Below are positions 8,897-17,097 of a stretch of 64,000 nt of DNA, in pieces (within the stretch, counting starts at the first letter, position 1; each line of letters starts with the position of its first letter). Source of the DNA: Micromonospora sp. WMMD1128. GTDB lineage: Bacteria; Actinomycetota; Actinomycetes; Mycobacteriales; Micromonosporaceae. Position numbers and translations under genes: made by a program. The stretch covers positions 2,431,501-2,495,500 of the forward strand of contig NZ_CP114902.1 of NCBI RefSeq assembly GCF_027497235.1. The letters are read 5' to 3'. The notes beneath the pieces were generated by a model. The model did no database searches and was not told where the DNA came from. It worked only from the letters and a program-made list of their open reading frames with translations.

Positions 8897-10882
8897 TCAG
8901 ACGGCGGTGATCGTCCACTGCAGGTTGGCGCTGCCGTCCCAGGTCCACTGCTTGACCGGGGACCCGGAGGCGACCTGGCCGCCACCGTCGAGCACCAGGC
9001 CGGTCGCCCGGTTGGCGATCCGGTACCGCCCGTTGCCCTGGTCGGTGAGCTGCCACTGTTGGGTGTTGCCGCCGTTCCACGGCGCCTGTGCGGCGGCGAC
9101 GCCGTTGCCGGTGCGGCCGAAGCCGTCGACGACCATGCCGTTGGTCCGGTTGACGATCCGGTGGTAGCCGGTGCCCAGGTCGACGAGCTGCCACTGAAGG
9201 TTGGGGCTGCCGTCCCAGCTCCACTGCTTGAGCGTGGACCCGGAGGCGACGTTGCCGCCGCTGTCCAGCGCGAGGCCGTTCGTCACGTTGGTGATCCGCC
9301 GCCAGGTGGTCGTGCTGCCGCCGCCCAACGCCGGGATCGGGCCGTTGAAGGTCAGCTTGAGCACGTACGCGGGCGCGCTGAACGGCGCCGCGGCCGAGGG
9401 CAGGGTGATCCGCAGGCCGCCGGTGTCCTGGCTCCGGGTGGGCAGGTTGACGTAGCTGCCGGCGGTGGACCCGAGCAGTTGCACGCCGGCCAGGCTGCTC
9501 AGGTCGATCCGGTTCGAGGCGAGCGTGGTGATGGTGACCGTGCTGCCCGGCCAGCCGAGCACGGTGGCGTACAGCACCCGGTTGTCCTTGCTGCGGGTGA
9601 ACCGGATGTCCTGGGCGGTGCCGGCCCGCGGCGTGCTGAACGATCCGCCGCCCATCTGGGTCGGGCCCTCGCCGTACGTGGTCCAGGCCCGGGTGGCGTA
9701 GACGGACTCGCCGAAGCGGGCCAGGTAGTCGCCGATGCCGAGCAGGACGGTGCGCTGCCCGGCGGGGATGGTGCCGTCGGCCATCGGCGCGATGTTGAGC
9801 ACCATGTTGCCGTTCTTGCTCACCCGGTCGAGCAGCGAGTGCAGCATCTGGTGGAGCGAGTAGTAGCCGATCCCCACCGTGTAGCACCAACTGGAGCTGC
9901 TGATGCTGTCGTCGGTGAGCCAGTAGGGCTGGCGCAGGGCGGCGGGACCGCCGCGCTCGTAGTCGAAGACCGTGCCGCCGAGGTCCAGGCCGTCCTTGTA
10001 GGTGGCGACGACCTCCTTGTCCCACGCCACCGCCCGGTTGTAGTAGTAGGCCAGGAACCGCAGCCGCTGCGCCTCGCTGATCCGGGTGAGGTTGAAGTCC
10101 TGCCAGATCATGTCCGGCTGGGCCTGGTCGATGACCTCGCGCAGCTTGTCGTACCAGAGCTGCTCCTGCGCGGCGGTGCCGAGCTGCCCGTAGAGCTTGC
10201 GCAGGCTGGCGTCGGACTGTTGCGGCGCCCACTGGTAGAACCCGGTGAAGTTGTACGCGTGGTGCATGGCGACCATGACCTTGAGGCCACGCGCGCGGAT
10301 CGCGTCGGTGTGCAGGCGGAGCAGGTCGAGGCGGGGGCCCTTGGCCACCGAGTTCCACTCGTTGACCTGGCTGTTCCACATGGAGAAGCCGTCGTGGTGC
10401 TCGGCCACCGGGCCGGCGAAGCGCGCCCCGGCATCGGCGAACAACTGCGCCCACTCGTTCGGGTCGAAGTTGCCACCGGCGGACTTCAGCTTCGGGGCGA
10501 ACTGGACGAGGTTGCCGGCCTTGTCGCGGGCTCCGTTGATGAAGTTGTGGTACGGCCAGGCGGACGGGTCGCCGTAGACGGCTTTGTGGTGGTTGTTCTC
10601 GTTCGAGCCGTTGTTGTACATGTTGCGCGGGTACCACTCGTTGGCGTACGCCGGAACGCTGAACGCGCCCCAGTGGAAGTAGACGCCGAACTTGGCGTCC
10701 TGGAACCATTCCGGCGCGGCCGGGTGTTGGCCGACCGACGCCCAGGTCTCGGCGTAGGAGGACGGGCCGGGGATGGCGGCGGCGGCGGACCCGGGGCGGA
10801 GGACGCCGCCGACGGCGATCGCGGCGCCGCTCGCGCCGAGGGCGGTCAGAATCGAGCGACGGGGGTAGTGCGGACGGGACAT
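8897..10882 (-). CDS. Secreted GH29 alpha-L-fucosidase with C-terminal CBM13
   Basis: 661-residue exo-enzyme releasing terminal L-fucose. It starts with a twin-arginine signal (PRRSILTALG), then the GH29 barrel: KFGVYFHWGAF near 64-74, EHHDGF at 161-166, and the probable nucleophile Asp262 in MIWQDF. The last ~130 residues are a ricin-type beta-trefoil (repeated QW motifs such as NLQWQL, TQQWQL), a galactose/xylan-binding CBM13. ATG at 10882 is chosen because GGAGGG lies 7 bases upstream; an in-frame start 13 codons earlier has no site. It heads the fucose transporter/dehydratase unit, and a LacI-type palindrome lies 137 bases upstream. Confidence 0.92.
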   Translation of the reverse strand: MSRPHYPRRSILTALGASGAAIAVGGVLRPGSAAAAIPGPSSYAETWASVGQHPAAPEWFQDAKFGVYFHWGAFSVPAYANEWYPRNMYNNGSNENNHHKAVYGDPSAWPYHNFINGARDKAGNLVQFAPKLKSAGGNFDPNEWAQLFADAGARFAGPVAEHHDGFSMWNSQVNEWNSVAKGPRLDLLRLHTDAIRARGLKVMVAMHHAYNFTGFYQWAPQQSDASLRKLYGQLGTAAQEQLWYDKLREVIDQAQPDMIWQDFNLTRISEAQRLRFLAYYYNRAVAWDKEVVATYKDGLDLGGTVFDYERGGPAALRQPYWLTDDSISSSSWCYTVGIGYYSLHQMLHSLLDRVSKNGNMVLNIAPMADGTIPAGQRTVLLGIGDYLARFGESVYATRAWTTYGEGPTQMGGGSFSTPRAGTAQDIRFTRSKDNRVLYATVLGWPGSTVTITTLASNRIDLSSLAGVQLLGSTAGSYVNLPTRSQDTGGLRITLPSAAAPFSAPAYVLKLTFNGPIPALGGGSTTTWRRITNVTNGLALDSGGNVASGSTLKQWSWDGSPNLQWQLVDLGTGYHRIVNRTNGMVVDGFGRTGNGVAAAQAPWNGGNTQQWQLTDQGNGRYRIANRATGLVLDGGGQVASGSPVKQWTWDGSANLQWTITAV

Positions 10883-11018
10883 GGGGATCCCTCCAGAACA
10901 CGGTGGTGGTGTCTCAGACATCAGACGTTAAGCGTTTCCAGCAGGTAACGTCAATGATGGATTGAGGGAAAAGCCCGGTCATACATCTTATGTCTCACCG
11001 GTGAGCTGGACCATCGTG

Positions 11019-11030
11019 GTTAACGTTAAC
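11019..11030. promoter_or_regulatory. LacI-type operator upstream of alpha-L-fucosidase
   Basis: A perfect 12-bp palindrome, GTTAACGTTAAC, 137 bases upstream of the fucosidase start. It matches the core of the TGTTAGCGCTAACA sites found upstream of the other glycoside hydrolase genes in this window. A weaker half-matching element (GTTAAGCGTTTCC, about 10927-10939) lies closer to the gene. Confidence 0.65.
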
Positions 11031-11072
11031 ATCGACGATCCTAAAAGCATCGGAATCGGGCTCGTCGACGCG

Positions 11073-11372
11073 TCAGCGACTCCGCACGGTCGTCAGGTCC
11101 GCGAGCCCGGAGATGGTGAGCAGCGGCTCCAGCAACGGGCCGGCGACGAGCGCGATGCGCTCGGCGTGCGGGAACAGCACGGCCAGGCCGGCGCTGTCCA
11201 GATATTCGACCTCGGTCAGGTCCACCACCAGGGGCTTCCCGTCGGGCCGTAGGGCGTCGTCGAGCGCGGCGGCGAAGGAAGCCGCGTTGCTCAGGTCGAT
11301 CTCGCCGACCGCGATCAGCACGCGCGCGCCATCGGGACCGCTGCTTGTGGTGAGCTTCAGGGCCGTGCTCAT
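11073..11372 (-). CDS. STAS-domain anti-sigma factor antagonist
   Basis: 99-residue single STAS domain of the SpoIIAA/RsbV type. The phosphorylatable serine lies in VEYLDSAGLAVL, the canonical D-S-x-G context. Such proteins bind and release an anti-sigma kinase depending on phosphorylation. The start overlaps the stop of the large upstream regulator (ATGA), and that protein contains both a PP2C phosphatase and an RsbW-like kinase domain. It is therefore the probable substrate of its operon partner. Confidence 0.92.
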   Translation of the reverse strand: MSTALKLTTSSGPDGARVLIAVGEIDLSNAASFAAALDDALRPDGKPLVVDLTEVEYLDSAGLAVLFPHAERIALVAGPLLEPLLTISGLADLTTVRSR

Positions 11373-14300
11373 CGGATGATCCTTGCCTGCATGTCGACGG
11401 TCGTGCCGGTGGCTCCCGGCGTCACGGTGATGCTGTCCATGAGAGCACGCATGAGCGCCAGCCCCCGACCGCGACTCGGGTCGGCGGGCCGGTTCTGCTC
11501 CCGCCAGTGCCCGCTGTCGGTCACGCTCAGCCGCAGCGCGTCGGCGGTGGCGGCGGCGCGCAGCCGGATCCGGCCGCCGGGGCTGTCCCGGTGGCCGTGC
11601 TCGATCGCGTTGGCGCACGCCTCCCCGGCGGCCACCAGTACGTTGTAGGAGTACGCCGGCGCCAGCCCGCACCGGTCCAGCCACCCGCGCAGCGCGGTGC
11701 GGACCTCGGCCAGACGGGTCGACTCGGCGGGGAAGTCCAACTCCAGCGGACCCGGATGACGGTAGAGGAGCAGGGCCACGTCGTCGTCGTACCCGCCCGC
11801 CGGGGTGAGCCGCTCCATCACCTCGGTGGCCAGGGCCTCGACCGGGATGCTCCGACCCTCCTGGATCGCGGTGGTGGCCCGGTCGATGCCGGCGGTCAGC
11901 GGCTGGCGTCGGCGCTCGACGAGACCGTCGGTGTAGAGCATGAGCGTGGCCCGGGCCGGCACGACCGTCTCGGCCTCCGGGCGTTCCCGCCCGGTACGCA
12001 CCGCGAGCGGCCGGGACCGACCCTGGTCGAGGAACCGGGGCGTGCCGTCGGCGTGCACCACGATGGCCGGTGGGTGCCCGGCGCTGGAGTAGCGCAGCAG
12101 CCCGGTGGCCGGGTCGAGGACACCGCAGAAGACGGTGGCGCACTGCGCGCCCGGCAGCAGGGCGGCGAACCGGTCCAGAGCCATCAGCGTCGGGGCGGGG
12201 CTGGCGTCCTGGAGCAGCAGCGCCCGACAGGCGCTGCGCAACTGCCCCATCACGGTGGCGGCCCGGAGGCCGTGGCCGACACAGTCGCCGACCACGATGC
12301 CGATCCGCCCGTCGGGCAACTCGACCGTGTCGTACCAGTCGCCGCCGACCTTGAGCGGCAGCGTGGCGGGGGAGTAGCGCACGGCGAAGCCGGCCGGCAA
12401 CCGGGCCGGTCCGAGGATCGCCCGTTGCAGCGCCAGCGCCGTCTCGCGCTGCTGGTCGATCTGGTGCACGCGGTGCAGGCCCTGACCGAGGTGGCCGGCG
12501 AGAAGCGCCAGCAACGTCTGGTCCTGCTCGGTGAAGGGCCGCTTCTCACCCAGGTCGATCCAGAGCCCCATGGTGCCGTACGGGTGCTCCACCGCGATGC
12601 CGGCGCCCTGCGCCCGGGTCGCCACCGGAGTCAGCAGCGGCGTGTCCCGCAGCGCGAGCAGCGCCTGCCGGCGCTCGTCGGGCAGCGACTCCCAGCGCAG
12701 CGCGGGGTCGGTGGCGAGGACCTCGGGCACGGCGGCGTCACCGAAGACGGCGGTCACCACGCCGGCGGCCCGCCACAGCTTGCGCATCTCGTCCAGCGCC
12801 CCGTGCAGGGCGTCGGCCAGGTCGTCCGCCCGGGACAGGCGCACGCTCAGCCCGGCCAGGGCGGTCTCGCGTTGCACGGCGTAGTGCTCGGCGGTCACGT
12901 CGCGGAACGTCCCCACGATCACCCGGCGCCCGGTGTCCGGGTCGTCGACCTGGTTGAACGCCGCCGCGGTCCAGAGCCGGTGCCCGTTGCGGTGGGTCAC
13001 CGGGATGGTGTAGCTGCCCCGGGGCTGGCCGATCAACTCCGAGAACGCGGCGGACACCTGACGGTGCGCCTCGGGCTCGGCGTCCGGGTCCGGCCACCAC
13101 GGCTGCACCGGCCGGTACGGAAGACCCTCGGGGCCGTAGCCGAGGATGTCGGTGAACGCCGCGTTGATCTCGACGACCGAGCCGTCGGAGTCGCAGACGA
13201 AAAACGCCTCCTGCAACGAGTCGACGAGCGCGGTGCGCCAGCGGGCGTGGTGGTTGCGCAGCCGGGCCAGCTCCACGTTCGCCCGCACCCGGGCCAGCAG
13301 CTCGGCGGCCGGGAACGGCTTGACCAGGTAGTCGTCGGCGCCGGCCTCCAGCCCCTCGATCGCGGCCTCCTGCCCGGCGCGGGCGGACAGCAGCAGCACC
13401 GGGGTGCCGGCCGTCCGGGTCTCGGCGCGCAACGCCGACACCAGTTGCAGGCCGTCGAGCCGGGGCATCATCACGTCGCTGACCACCAGGTCGGGCGTGT
13501 TGGTACGGGCGGCGTCGAGCGCGGCCTGCCCGTCCGCCACGGCCTGCACCCGGTGGCCGGCGGAGCGCAGCAGGCGGGTGAGATATTCCCGCATGTCGGC
13601 GTTGTCGTCGGCGATCAGGACCCGGGCCGGCGCCTGCCCGGGCATCGCCGGTGTCGGCCCGTCGACCGGCGGCGGGTCCGCCGGGACCATCTCGGCGGTC
13701 GGGTCGTCGGGCAGCCAGCGCAGCGCCTCCTGCACGAACGGCTCGGCGGACACCGTCGGCCGACCCGGGGCGGCCGGGGTGATCGCGTCGCCGGGCAGGT
13801 GGGCGGCGCCGAACGGCAGCCGGACCGTGAACTCCGTGCCGCGACCGGGCGCGCTGGTGGCGCTGATCGTGCCGCCGTGCAGGCCGATCAGCTCCTTGAC
13901 CAGCGCCAGGCCGATCCCGCTGCCCTCGTCGGAGCGGGCCCGGGCGTTCTCGATCCGGTGGAACCGCTCGAACAGCCGGGGCATCTCGTCCTCGGCGACG
14001 CCGATGCCGGTGTCGACGACCCGCAGCACGGCCTGCCCGTCCTCGGCGCGCAACACCACCCGTACGGCGCCGTCGAAGGTGAACTTCAACGCGTTGCTGA
14101 GCAGGTTGAGCACCACCTTCTCCCACATGGCCGGGTCGATGTGCACCGGCTGGGGCAGGGGCGGGCAGTCGACCTCGAACGCCAGGCCGGCGCGTTCGAT
14201 CGCGGAGCGGAAGGCGCTGGCCAGGTCCGCGGTCACCGCGGCCAGGTCCACCGGCTGGTAGCGGGCCTGCATCCGGCCGGCTTCGATGCGGGAGAAGTCG

Positions 14301-15523
14301 AGCAGGCTGTTGACCAGCTTGCCCAGGCGCAGCCCGTTGCGGCGGATCGCCTCCAGCTCCTCGCGGACCGGCCCGTCGGCGTCCCGCAGCCGGCCGCGCA
14401 GCTCGTCCACCGGGCCCATGATCAGCGTGAGTGGGGTGCGGAACTCGTGGCTGATGTTGGAGAAGAACGCGGTCTTGGCCCGGTCCAGCTCGGCGAGTTC
14501 CTCGGCCCGCCGCTGCTGGGCCTGGTAGCTGCGGGCGCTGGCGATCCCGGTCGCCACGTGCCCGGCGGTCAGCTCCACGAACCCGCGGTAGCCGTCGTCG
14601 AGGGCCCGGTAGCGGTTGAGCCCGGCCACCAGGAAGCCGTACGGCGTGCCGCCCTGCTGGCGCAGCGGCACCAGCAGCGCCTCGGTCGGCGGGTCCGGCC
14701 AGCCGCCCGTCGGCAGGCCGGCGAACGCGTCGCCGTCGAGCGGCACCCGGACCGACTCGCCCTCGGTCAGGGCCCGGGCCGGCCAGAGCGCCCCGGGGTC
14801 GTCCGACGACAGCGTCGCCGGGGCCGCCGGGTGGTCGGCGGCGACGCCTGTCGCCTCCGCCAGTCGCGCGTCGCCGTCGTCGCCGAACAGGTACGTCAGC
14901 GTGAACGGCAGATCCTGCGGGTTACGCGCCAACTGGCGGCCGGCGAAGGCGAGCGTCTCCTGCTCGGTGCGGATCACGCTCGGGTCCGAGCCGAGGTCCC
15001 GCAGCGTGGCCATCCGCCGCTCGCCGATCACCCGCTCGGTCTCCTCGCTCACCACGCAGAGCATCCCGACCAGGGCGCCGTCGTCGTCGCGCAGCGGGCT
15101 GTAGGAGAACGTGTGGTAGGTCTCCTCACGGTAGTCGGAGCGCTCCAGGAACAACAGCAGCCCCTCGTCCCAGGTCGCCTCGCCGGTGCGCAGCACGGTG
15201 TCGATGCGCGGGCCGATGTCGTCCCAGATCTCCGCCCACACCTCGTTCGCCGGTCGGCCCAGCGCCCACGGATATTTGCGGCCCAGCGTGTCGCGCCGGT
15301 AGGCGGCGTTGCAGAAGAAGGTCAGCTCGGGCCCCCAGGCCATCCACATGGGGAAGCGGGAGGACAGCAGGATCCGTACGGCCGTGCGCAGGCTCTGCGG
15401 CCAGTCGCCGGGCTGCCCCAGCGGGTGGGCCGACCAGTCGACCCGGGCCAGGTCCGGGCCGATCTCACCGTCGACGGCGAACACGTCGGCACGTGCCCGC
15501 GGGTCGGTGCCAGCGCCGGTCAT
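11369..15523 (-). CDS. Hybrid sensor: PAS-GAF-histidine kinase-receiver-PAS-GAF-PP2C phosphatase-RsbW-like kinase
   Basis: 1384-residue cytoplasmic multidomain regulator. In order: PAS-like domain (~20-160), GAF-like (~175-330), dimerisation/phosphoacceptor domain with His359 (SNISHEFRTPL), HATPase (~465-570, VLNLLSNALKF, DTGIGV, GSGIGLALVK), receiver (~634-745, phosphoacceptor Asp683 in SDVMMPRLDG, Lys735), second PAS (~765-880), second GAF (~885-1030), SpoIIE-type PP2C (GGDWYD, GDCVGHG, SSAGHPP, YTDGL), and a C-terminal HATPase anti-sigma kinase (GEACANAIEHG). ATG at 15523 is preferred to a GTG six codons upstream. It is coupled to the STAS gene and is probably a partner-switching node controlling an alternative sigma factor. 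No membrane segments. Confidence 0.9.
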   Translation of the reverse strand: MTGAGTDPRARADVFAVDGEIGPDLARVDWSAHPLGQPGDWPQSLRTAVRILLSSRFPMWMAWGPELTFFCNAAYRRDTLGRKYPWALGRPANEVWAEIWDDIGPRIDTVLRTGEATWDEGLLLFLERSDYREETYHTFSYSPLRDDDGALVGMLCVVSEETERVIGERRMATLRDLGSDPSVIRTEQETLAFAGRQLARNPQDLPFTLTYLFGDDGDARLAEATGVAADHPAAPATLSSDDPGALWPARALTEGESVRVPLDGDAFAGLPTGGWPDPPTEALLVPLRQQGGTPYGFLVAGLNRYRALDDGYRGFVELTAGHVATGIASARSYQAQQRRAEELAELDRAKTAFFSNISHEFRTPLTLIMGPVDELRGRLRDADGPVREELEAIRRNGLRLGKLVNSLLDFSRIEAGRMQARYQPVDLAAVTADLASAFRSAIERAGLAFEVDCPPLPQPVHIDPAMWEKVVLNLLSNALKFTFDGAVRVVLRAEDGQAVLRVVDTGIGVAEDEMPRLFERFHRIENARARSDEGSGIGLALVKELIGLHGGTISATSAPGRGTEFTVRLPFGAAHLPGDAITPAAPGRPTVSAEPFVQEALRWLPDDPTAEMVPADPPPVDGPTPAMPGQAPARVLIADDNADMREYLTRLLRSAGHRVQAVADGQAALDAARTNTPDLVVSDVMMPRLDGLQLVSALRAETRTAGTPVLLLSARAGQEAAIEGLEAGADDYLVKPFPAAELLARVRANVELARLRNHHARWRTALVDSLQEAFFVCDSDGSVVEINAAFTDILGYGPEGLPYRPVQPWWPDPDAEPEAHRQVSAAFSELIGQPRGSYTIPVTHRNGHRLWTAAAFNQVDDPDTGRRVIVGTFRDVTAEHYAVQRETALAGLSVRLSRADDLADALHGALDEMRKLWRAAGVVTAVFGDAAVPEVLATDPALRWESLPDERRQALLALRDTPLLTPVATRAQGAGIAVEHPYGTMGLWIDLGEKRPFTEQDQTLLALLAGHLGQGLHRVHQIDQQRETALALQRAILGPARLPAGFAVRYSPATLPLKVGGDWYDTVELPDGRIGIVVGDCVGHGLRAATVMGQLRSACRALLLQDASPAPTLMALDRFAALLPGAQCATVFCGVLDPATGLLRYSSAGHPPAIVVHADGTPRFLDQGRSRPLAVRTGRERPEAETVVPARATLMLYTDGLVERRRQPLTAGIDRATTAIQEGRSIPVEALATEVMERLTPAGGYDDDVALLLYRHPGPLELDFPAESTRLAEVRTALRGWLDRCGLAPAYSYNVLVAAGEACANAIEHGHRDSPGGRIRLRAAATADALRLSVTDSGHWREQNRPADPSRGRGLALMRALMDSITVTPGATGTTVDMQARIIR

Positions 15524-15731
15524 CGCCTGAGTCTCCCTCACCGTCTCGGGTCGTGCCCAATCAGCCCTCCGGGTGGGTCTTGCCCCGACGGCGTACCCGC
15601 CATGCCGCCGGCCGGCGTCGGGAGTGCCACAGTTCGGCCGTGCGGCCGGAGCGGCGGCCCGCTCGCGGACGTCCCCGCTGGCCGGACGGGCCGGCGGGCG
15701 CGGGTGCCGGCCGGGCCGCGCGGGCGCGTGG

Positions 15732-16835
15732 CTACCGGTCGGGCGGGTAGAGGGCGGCGGTGAGTTTACGGCTACGGGTGCGGTGACCGAGCACGTCGGT
15801 GCTGTCGACGAACTGGTCGATGGCGCCGGTCAACGGCAACGCGCGCAGGGCGGGGTCGCCGATGGCGTCGATCAGCGCCCGGGCGAAGCGTTCCGCGTGC
15901 AGGACGCGGAAGGGCCGGCCGTGGAAGTGCCGGGTACGCGGGTCGACCGGCGCGGTCAGGCCGAGGTCGTTGTGCCGGGCGGCGGTGGTCTCGTAGGCGG
16001 TGACGAGGTGGCGCTCGCGATCGCGCCAGTTGTCGGCGCCCAGGGCAGCGGCCAGCGTGGCGGCGAGTTGGTCGGTGTCGGGGAGGCGGGCGAAGGCGGT
16101 GCCGAGCCACTTGCTGTAGGGCGGGTAGGTCCGCTCGATCAGCAGGCGTAGCCGCATGAGGTCGCGGACGAGACGGGCGGCCACGACCGCCGAGCCCAGT
16201 TCGTCACCGACCTCGCCGCAGCGGCCGACGAAGGGTTCCTCCTGGCTGACGCGTTGCCACTGGCAGGCCAGGACGTAGCGCCACACGTCGTCGGGATACC
16301 AGGCCAGCGCGCGTCGCGCCGCGGCCAGGACGCCGAGTCCGTCGTGGTGCACGGCACCGGCGGTGACCTCGGCCAGGGTCTGGGTGGGAGTGGCAAGCCA
16401 GTCCTCCGGTGTGACGCCGCTCAGCGGGTCGAAGCCGAGGTGGCCGGTCAGCCAGTCGCCGAACTCGGCGATCACGACGCCGTGCTGGACGGGCCCGGTG
16501 GTGTGTCGCAGGTGCCGGGTGCCGTGCCCGGTGCGGACCAGGCTGGTGGGATAGCCGGCGATCGTGGCGGGCAGCCGCTCGCCGAGCAGGTGGTCGACCC
16601 GGGCGCCGTGGCGGGCGAGGTCATCGGCGGTGAGGAACAGGTGCAGTCGCGGACCCCAGTCGTGGTCGGTGGACCGCCGGGTGTCGAAGCCGAGGACCTC
16701 GGACCCGGTGCCGATCAACGCCGCGCTGTAGGTGAGGTCGGGCAGGTGACGAGAGAACAGGGGCCGGACCGCGTCGTCGTGAAGCCGGCGGGACAGCTCG
16801 ACGCCGGGCATGAAGTCCACGGGCACGCTCGGCAT
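15732..16835 (-). CDS. DUF4037 (nucleotidyltransferase-like) protein
   Basis: 367-residue soluble protein matching the DUF4037 family, with a nucleotidyltransferase-like start (GTGSEVLGFDTRRSTDHDWGPR, where GS and the DxD-like DHDW mimic a polymerase-beta active site). The rest is helical. Function unknown. The ORF stays open upstream through a tandem repeat, but ATG 16835 (MPSVPVDFMPG) is where family-like sequence begins, so the longer version is rejected. It diverges from the rifampin phosphotransferase gene, with a rifamycin-associated element between them. Confidence 0.75.
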   Translation of the reverse strand: MPSVPVDFMPGVELSRRLHDDAVRPLFSRHLPDLTYSAALIGTGSEVLGFDTRRSTDHDWGPRLHLFLTADDLARHGARVDHLLGERLPATIAGYPTSLVRTGHGTRHLRHTTGPVQHGVVIAEFGDWLTGHLGFDPLSGVTPEDWLATPTQTLAEVTAGAVHHDGLGVLAAARRALAWYPDDVWRYVLACQWQRVSQEEPFVGRCGEVGDELGSAVVAARLVRDLMRLRLLIERTYPPYSKWLGTAFARLPDTDQLAATLAAALGADNWRDRERHLVTAYETTAARHNDLGLTAPVDPRTRHFHGRPFRVLHAERFARALIDAIGDPALRALPLTGAIDQFVDSTDVLGHRTRSRKLTAALYPPDR

Positions 16836-16900
16836 TCTCGCAACGCGGACCGGCTGCCGGCGACGGATTTTCGCCGCTCCTCGTCGGAGGCCGACCGCGC

Positions 16901-16981
16901 CGCACACGGCAAGGCCGCGCCGCACACGGCAAGGCCGCGCCGCACACAGCAAAGGCCGCGCCGCACACGGCAAAGGCAGGG
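16901..16981. repeat. Four-copy 20/21-bp tandem repeat
   Basis: Four consecutive units based on CGCACACGGCAAGGCCGCGC: 16901-16920, 16921-16940, 16941-16961 (21 bp, one substitution and one inserted A) and 16962-16981 (diverged 3' end). It lies in the gap upstream of the DUF4037 start. It has no spacers, so it is not a CRISPR array, and it keeps a false upstream reading frame open on the minus strand. Confidence 0.9.
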
Positions 16982-17016
16982 AGACCACTCCCTGCCACCT
17001 CTAACGTATATCGCAC

Positions 17017-17041
17017 CCCGGGTCTTGCGGCAAGACCCGGG
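17017..17041. promoter_or_regulatory. Rifamycin-associated element (RAE)
   Basis: A perfect inverted repeat: 12-bp arms 17017-17028 and 17030-17041 around a single G, with core CTTGCGGCAAG. This is the symmetric core of the rifamycin-associated element known upstream of rifamycin-inactivating genes in actinomycetes. It ends 56 bases before the start of the rifampin phosphotransferase gene and presumably mediates rifamycin-inducible expression. Confidence 0.82.
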
Positions 17042-17097
17042 TGGTGCCGCAGAATCGTCGGCCGGACGCGGTTCACCTGGGAAAACGGGGGCACGGA

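Noticed and set aside
11507..15763. Plus-strand open frame of about 1400 codons opposite the hybrid kinase
   Set aside because: It is the complement of the minus-strand gene, whose domains and motifs are unmistakable. Long antisense frames are expected at this GC content, and its translation is low-complexity Arg/Gly/Val without domains.
16901..16981. Possible CRISPR array
   Set aside because: The copies are contiguous with no spacers, and there are no cas genes in the window.
16836..16985. N-terminal extension of the DUF4037 protein through the tandem repeat
   Set aside because: The extra residues are translations of the 20-bp repeat (Arg/Ala/Cys-rich) and do not resemble the family. ATG 16835 fits better.
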